A stretch of DNA of 42,986 nt from Phycisphaerales bacterium UBA2266 (GTDB lineage: Bacteria; Planctomycetota; Phycisphaerae; Sedimentisphaerales; Anaerobacaceae). Below are positions 41,102-42,986 of this stretch, one piece after another. Position 1 is the first letter of the stretch. The number at the start of each line of letters is the position of its first letter. A program made the translations under genes and the position numbers. The notes beneath the pieces are model-generated. The model made no database searches. It had not been told where the DNA came from and was given only the letters and a program-made list of their open reading frames with translations. Location of the stretch: assembly GCA_002347125.1 (NCBI GenBank), contig DDXG01000184.1, forward strand, positions 16,867 to 59,852, read 5' to 3'.

Positions 41102-42514
41102 TTATGGGCAGGCCATCGGGAAGTAGGCCCTGGCGTTGTTGAAGCAGATATCTTCCACCATCCGGCCCAGCAGTTCCATATCGTCGGGCAACAGTCCCGC
41201 CTCGACATCGCCGCCCAGCAGGTTGCAGAGGATCCGCCGGAAGTAGTCGTGCCGTGGATAGGACAGGAAGCTCCGCGAGTCCGTCAGCATCCCCACGAAC
41301 CGGCTGAGCAGGCCCATATTCGCCAGCATCCGTATCTGGGCCTCCATCCCGTCCTTCTGGTCCAGGAACCACCAGGCCGAGCCCCACTGCACCTTGCCGG
41401 GCGTCGAGCCATCCTGGAAATTGCCGATCATGGTTGCCATGACGGCGTTGTCGGCCGGGTTGAGGTTGTACAGGATGGTCCTGGGCAACTCGTTTCTGGA
41501 ATCCAGACGGTCCAGGAACCGCGACAGACTCCGCGCCACGGGCAGATCGCCGATGCTGTCGCAGCCGATGTCCGGGCCGAGCCGCTTGAACAGCCGCGTG
41601 TTGTTGTTCCGCAGGGCCCCGATGTGCAGTTGCTGGACCCACCCGGCCTCGTAGTCCATCAGGGCGAACTCCACCATCATGGCGGACTTGAACTTGCCTT
41701 TCTCAGCCTGGTCGAGCGGGCCGCCCTGCAGAATCTTGTCGAATATCCTCTCGACCTCCTTTTCGGTATACGAATCGGCGTATGCGGTATCGAGGCCGTG
41801 ATCGCTGAGCCGGCATCCGTGCTCGTGGAAGTAGGCGTGCCGCTTTCGCAGTGCCTCCAGAAAGCAGTGATAGTTGCTGATCTCGATGTCCGTCAGCATC
41901 CCCAGATGGTCGATGAACGCATCGAGCGACGCCAGGTCGTCCACGTTCATGGCCGCGTCGGGCCGCCACGCCGTATGCACCGCAATGCCGAACCCCTCAC
42001 GGCGCAGGGCTTCGTGGTGCTCCAGCGAATCGAGGGGCCCTTCGGTTGTGCACAGCAGCTTCACGTTCATCCGCTGGAGAATCCCGCGGACGCTGAACTG
42101 CGGACGGGCCAGCATCTCGTTACAGTGGTCGTAGATACGGTCGGCGCTGTCCGGGCCCAAGGGCTCGGTGATCCCGAAGGGATTTCGCAGTTCCAGCGCT
42201 GTCCAGTGGTACAGAGGGTTGCCGATGCAGCAGGGCACGGTGGCGGCCCACTTGCGGAACTTCTGGCGGTCGTCGGCCTTGCCGGTGATGTAGTGCTCGT
42301 CGATGCCGTTGGTCCGCATGGCCCGCCACTTGTAGTGGTCGCCTTCGAGCCAGGCCTGGATGAGGTTGTGGAATCGCCGGTCCTGGGCGATCTGGTCGGC
42401 GGGCAGATGGCAGTGATAATCGTAGATGGGCATCCTGGCCGCGTGTTCGTGGTAGAGCCTGCGGGCCGTCCGGCTCGCAAGCAGAAAATCGTCCGTTATC
42501 AATGGCTTGGCCAT
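41102..42514 (-). CDS. uxaC: UxaC, glucuronate (uronate) isomerase
   Basis: UxaC converts D-glucuronate to D-fructuronate and D-galacturonate to D-tagaturonate in the cytoplasm, the entry step for pectin and glucuronan sugars. The ATG at 42514 with AGGAG seven bases upstream gives 470 residues, the normal length; 42520 and 42550 are alternative in-frame starts with worse spacing. Amidohydrolase-fold landmarks include PIYDYHCHLPADQIAQDRRF, HYKWRAMRTNGI, CTTEGPLDSLEHH, TAWRPDAAMN, VQQLHIGALRNNNTR and FVGMLTDSRSFLSYPRHDYF. A small membrane protein gene lies 32 bases upstream in the same direction. No other uronate gene is visible here. Confidence 0.96.
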   Translation of the reverse strand: MAKPLITDDFLLASRTARRLYHEHAARMPIYDYHCHLPADQIAQDRRFHNLIQAWLEGDHYKWRAMRTNGIDEHYITGKADDRQKFRKWAATVPCCIGNPLYHWTALELRNPFGITEPLGPDSADRIYDHCNEMLARPQFSVRGILQRMNVKLLCTTEGPLDSLEHHEALRREGFGIAVHTAWRPDAAMNVDDLASLDAFIDHLGMLTDIEISNYHCFLEALRKRHAYFHEHGCRLSDHGLDTAYADSYTEKEVERIFDKILQGGPLDQAEKGKFKSAMMVEFALMDYEAGWVQQLHIGALRNNNTRLFKRLGPDIGCDSIGDLPVARSLSRFLDRLDSRNELPRTILYNLNPADNAVMATMIGNFQDGSTPGKVQWGSAWWFLDQKDGMEAQIRMLANMGLLSRFVGMLTDSRSFLSYPRHDYFRRILCNLLGGDVEAGLLPDDMELLGRMVEDICFNNARAYFPMACP

Positions 42515-42546
42515 GCTCATTCTCCTGGCAACACGGGCCCATCCGT

Positions 42547-42777
42547 TCAACCGTTGTCTTTCGGCGGTTCCTCATCCGGCCGCTTGTACGTGGGCTTCTT
42601 GAAGTTGGCCATCTGTTTGGCCCAGTCGGCGATCTCGCTGCGGGTCTTCTGCAGCCGCTGTGAAGACGGCTTGGGCTGGGTCTTTTCGTACTGGCGCCAT
42701 CGATACTCGTAGATGGCGTAGATGACCCACCCAACTGCCAGCACCGCCACGGCGCCTATCATGAAATACTTGAACAT
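42547..42777 (-). CDS. Small single-pass membrane protein
   Basis: From the ATG at 42777 the product has 76 residues (an in-frame start at 42795 adds six). One membrane helix at about 3-22 (FKYFMIGAVAVLAVGWVIYA) is followed by a basic, charged tail rich in Lys, Gln and Pro that should face the cytoplasm. No family recognised. It is upstream of uxaC and may be co-transcribed with it. Confidence 0.6.
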   Translation of the reverse strand: MFKYFMIGAVAVLAVGWVIYAIYEYRWRQYEKTQPKPSSQRLQKTRSEIADWAKQMANFKKPTYKRPDEEPPKDNG

Positions 42778-42795
42778 AATCGCATTCCCATGCAA

Positions 42796-42986
42796 GAGCG
42801 ACCACTGCGTCAGGGCCCATCCGACCCTCGCCGGCCATGCTAACCCAATCAGCCGGGCCGGTCAACCCGTCGCGGGCGGACTTTCTGCCTTGTCCGACGG
42901 CGCCCGTGATTATAATTGACCGTCGTCGGCGACGTCGTTCGTGACGATTGCCTGCAGCCGGGGCAACACCCGCCCGCCAACAGGGC
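42796..42986. other. Window-edge intergenic region
   Basis: TATAAT occurs at 42911-42916 (plus strand; its overlap TTATAATT can be read on either strand). A GTG at 42941 opens a plus-strand frame that runs to the edge without a stop. It is too short to identify, so no gene is called. Confidence 0.3.

Noticed and set aside
42941..42986. Possible start of a rightward gene at the edge
   Set aside because: Only 15 codons visible from a GTG; nothing to identify it.

Overview
The window is GC-rich, densely coding bacterial DNA. Most genes lie in short operons on alternating strands. The gene mix points to a member of the Planctomycetota, probably Phycisphaerae-like: secreted proteins with Tat or lipoprotein signals, c-heme/PD40 propellers fused to TPRs, a MFS/spermidine-synthase-like/TPR fusion, an ECF sigma factor followed by a membrane anti-sigma-like protein with leucine-rich repeats, and a ThuA-calcineurin lipoprotein. 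This assignment is inferred from gene content, not from a marker-gene tree.

Layout. (1) 1-591: the end of hisA. (2) 680-12443: five genes around a divergent promoter region. Leftward are a polytopic membrane protein with a helical-repeat tail and a single-heme (CxxCH) PD40 propeller protein. Rightward are a CxxCH-PD40-TPR protein, a giant MFS/methyltransferase-fold/TPR fusion, and a close paralogue of the first. This is the best candidate for an undescribed system: membrane-anchored haem propellers, TPR scaffolds and a membrane-embedded Rossmann enzyme-like protein. (3) 12621-15768: a Rid/chorismatase-like protein, then an accessory patch with a PIN toxin and its 57-residue partner, an LRR membrane protein and a hicB-hicA pair. 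(4) 15794-18773: a radical SAM protein and mnmG, then a solitary HicB-like gene. (5) 19103-24350, leftward: HD hydrolase, parvulin lipoprotein, acpS, ECF sigma factor, anti-sigma/LRR protein and a secreted protein. (6) 24477-30101, leftward: mfd, a secreted protein of unknown function and a two-domain thioredoxin-fold protein. (7) 30293-34875: a Tat-exported TIM-barrel-like protein, transketolase, a small protein and a serine protease. (8) 35102-38395: a Tat-exported fucose-isomerase-like protein and a ThuA/phosphoesterase lipoprotein, with an RpiB-like gene divergent. (9) 39474-42777: an FGE-domain secreted protein, tRNA-Tyr, uxaC and a small membrane protein.

A second theme is mobile palindromes. 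Two copies of a 76-bp inverted-repeat element lie in coding sequence. One adds about 26 in-frame residues inside Mfd; the other supplies the last 27 residues of MnmG. Mfd seems to carry a second in-frame insertion containing a GC-rich hairpin. Other palindromes and a 7-bp tandem repeat lie between genes. Functions were assigned by reading the translations and recognising motifs; no database search was run.
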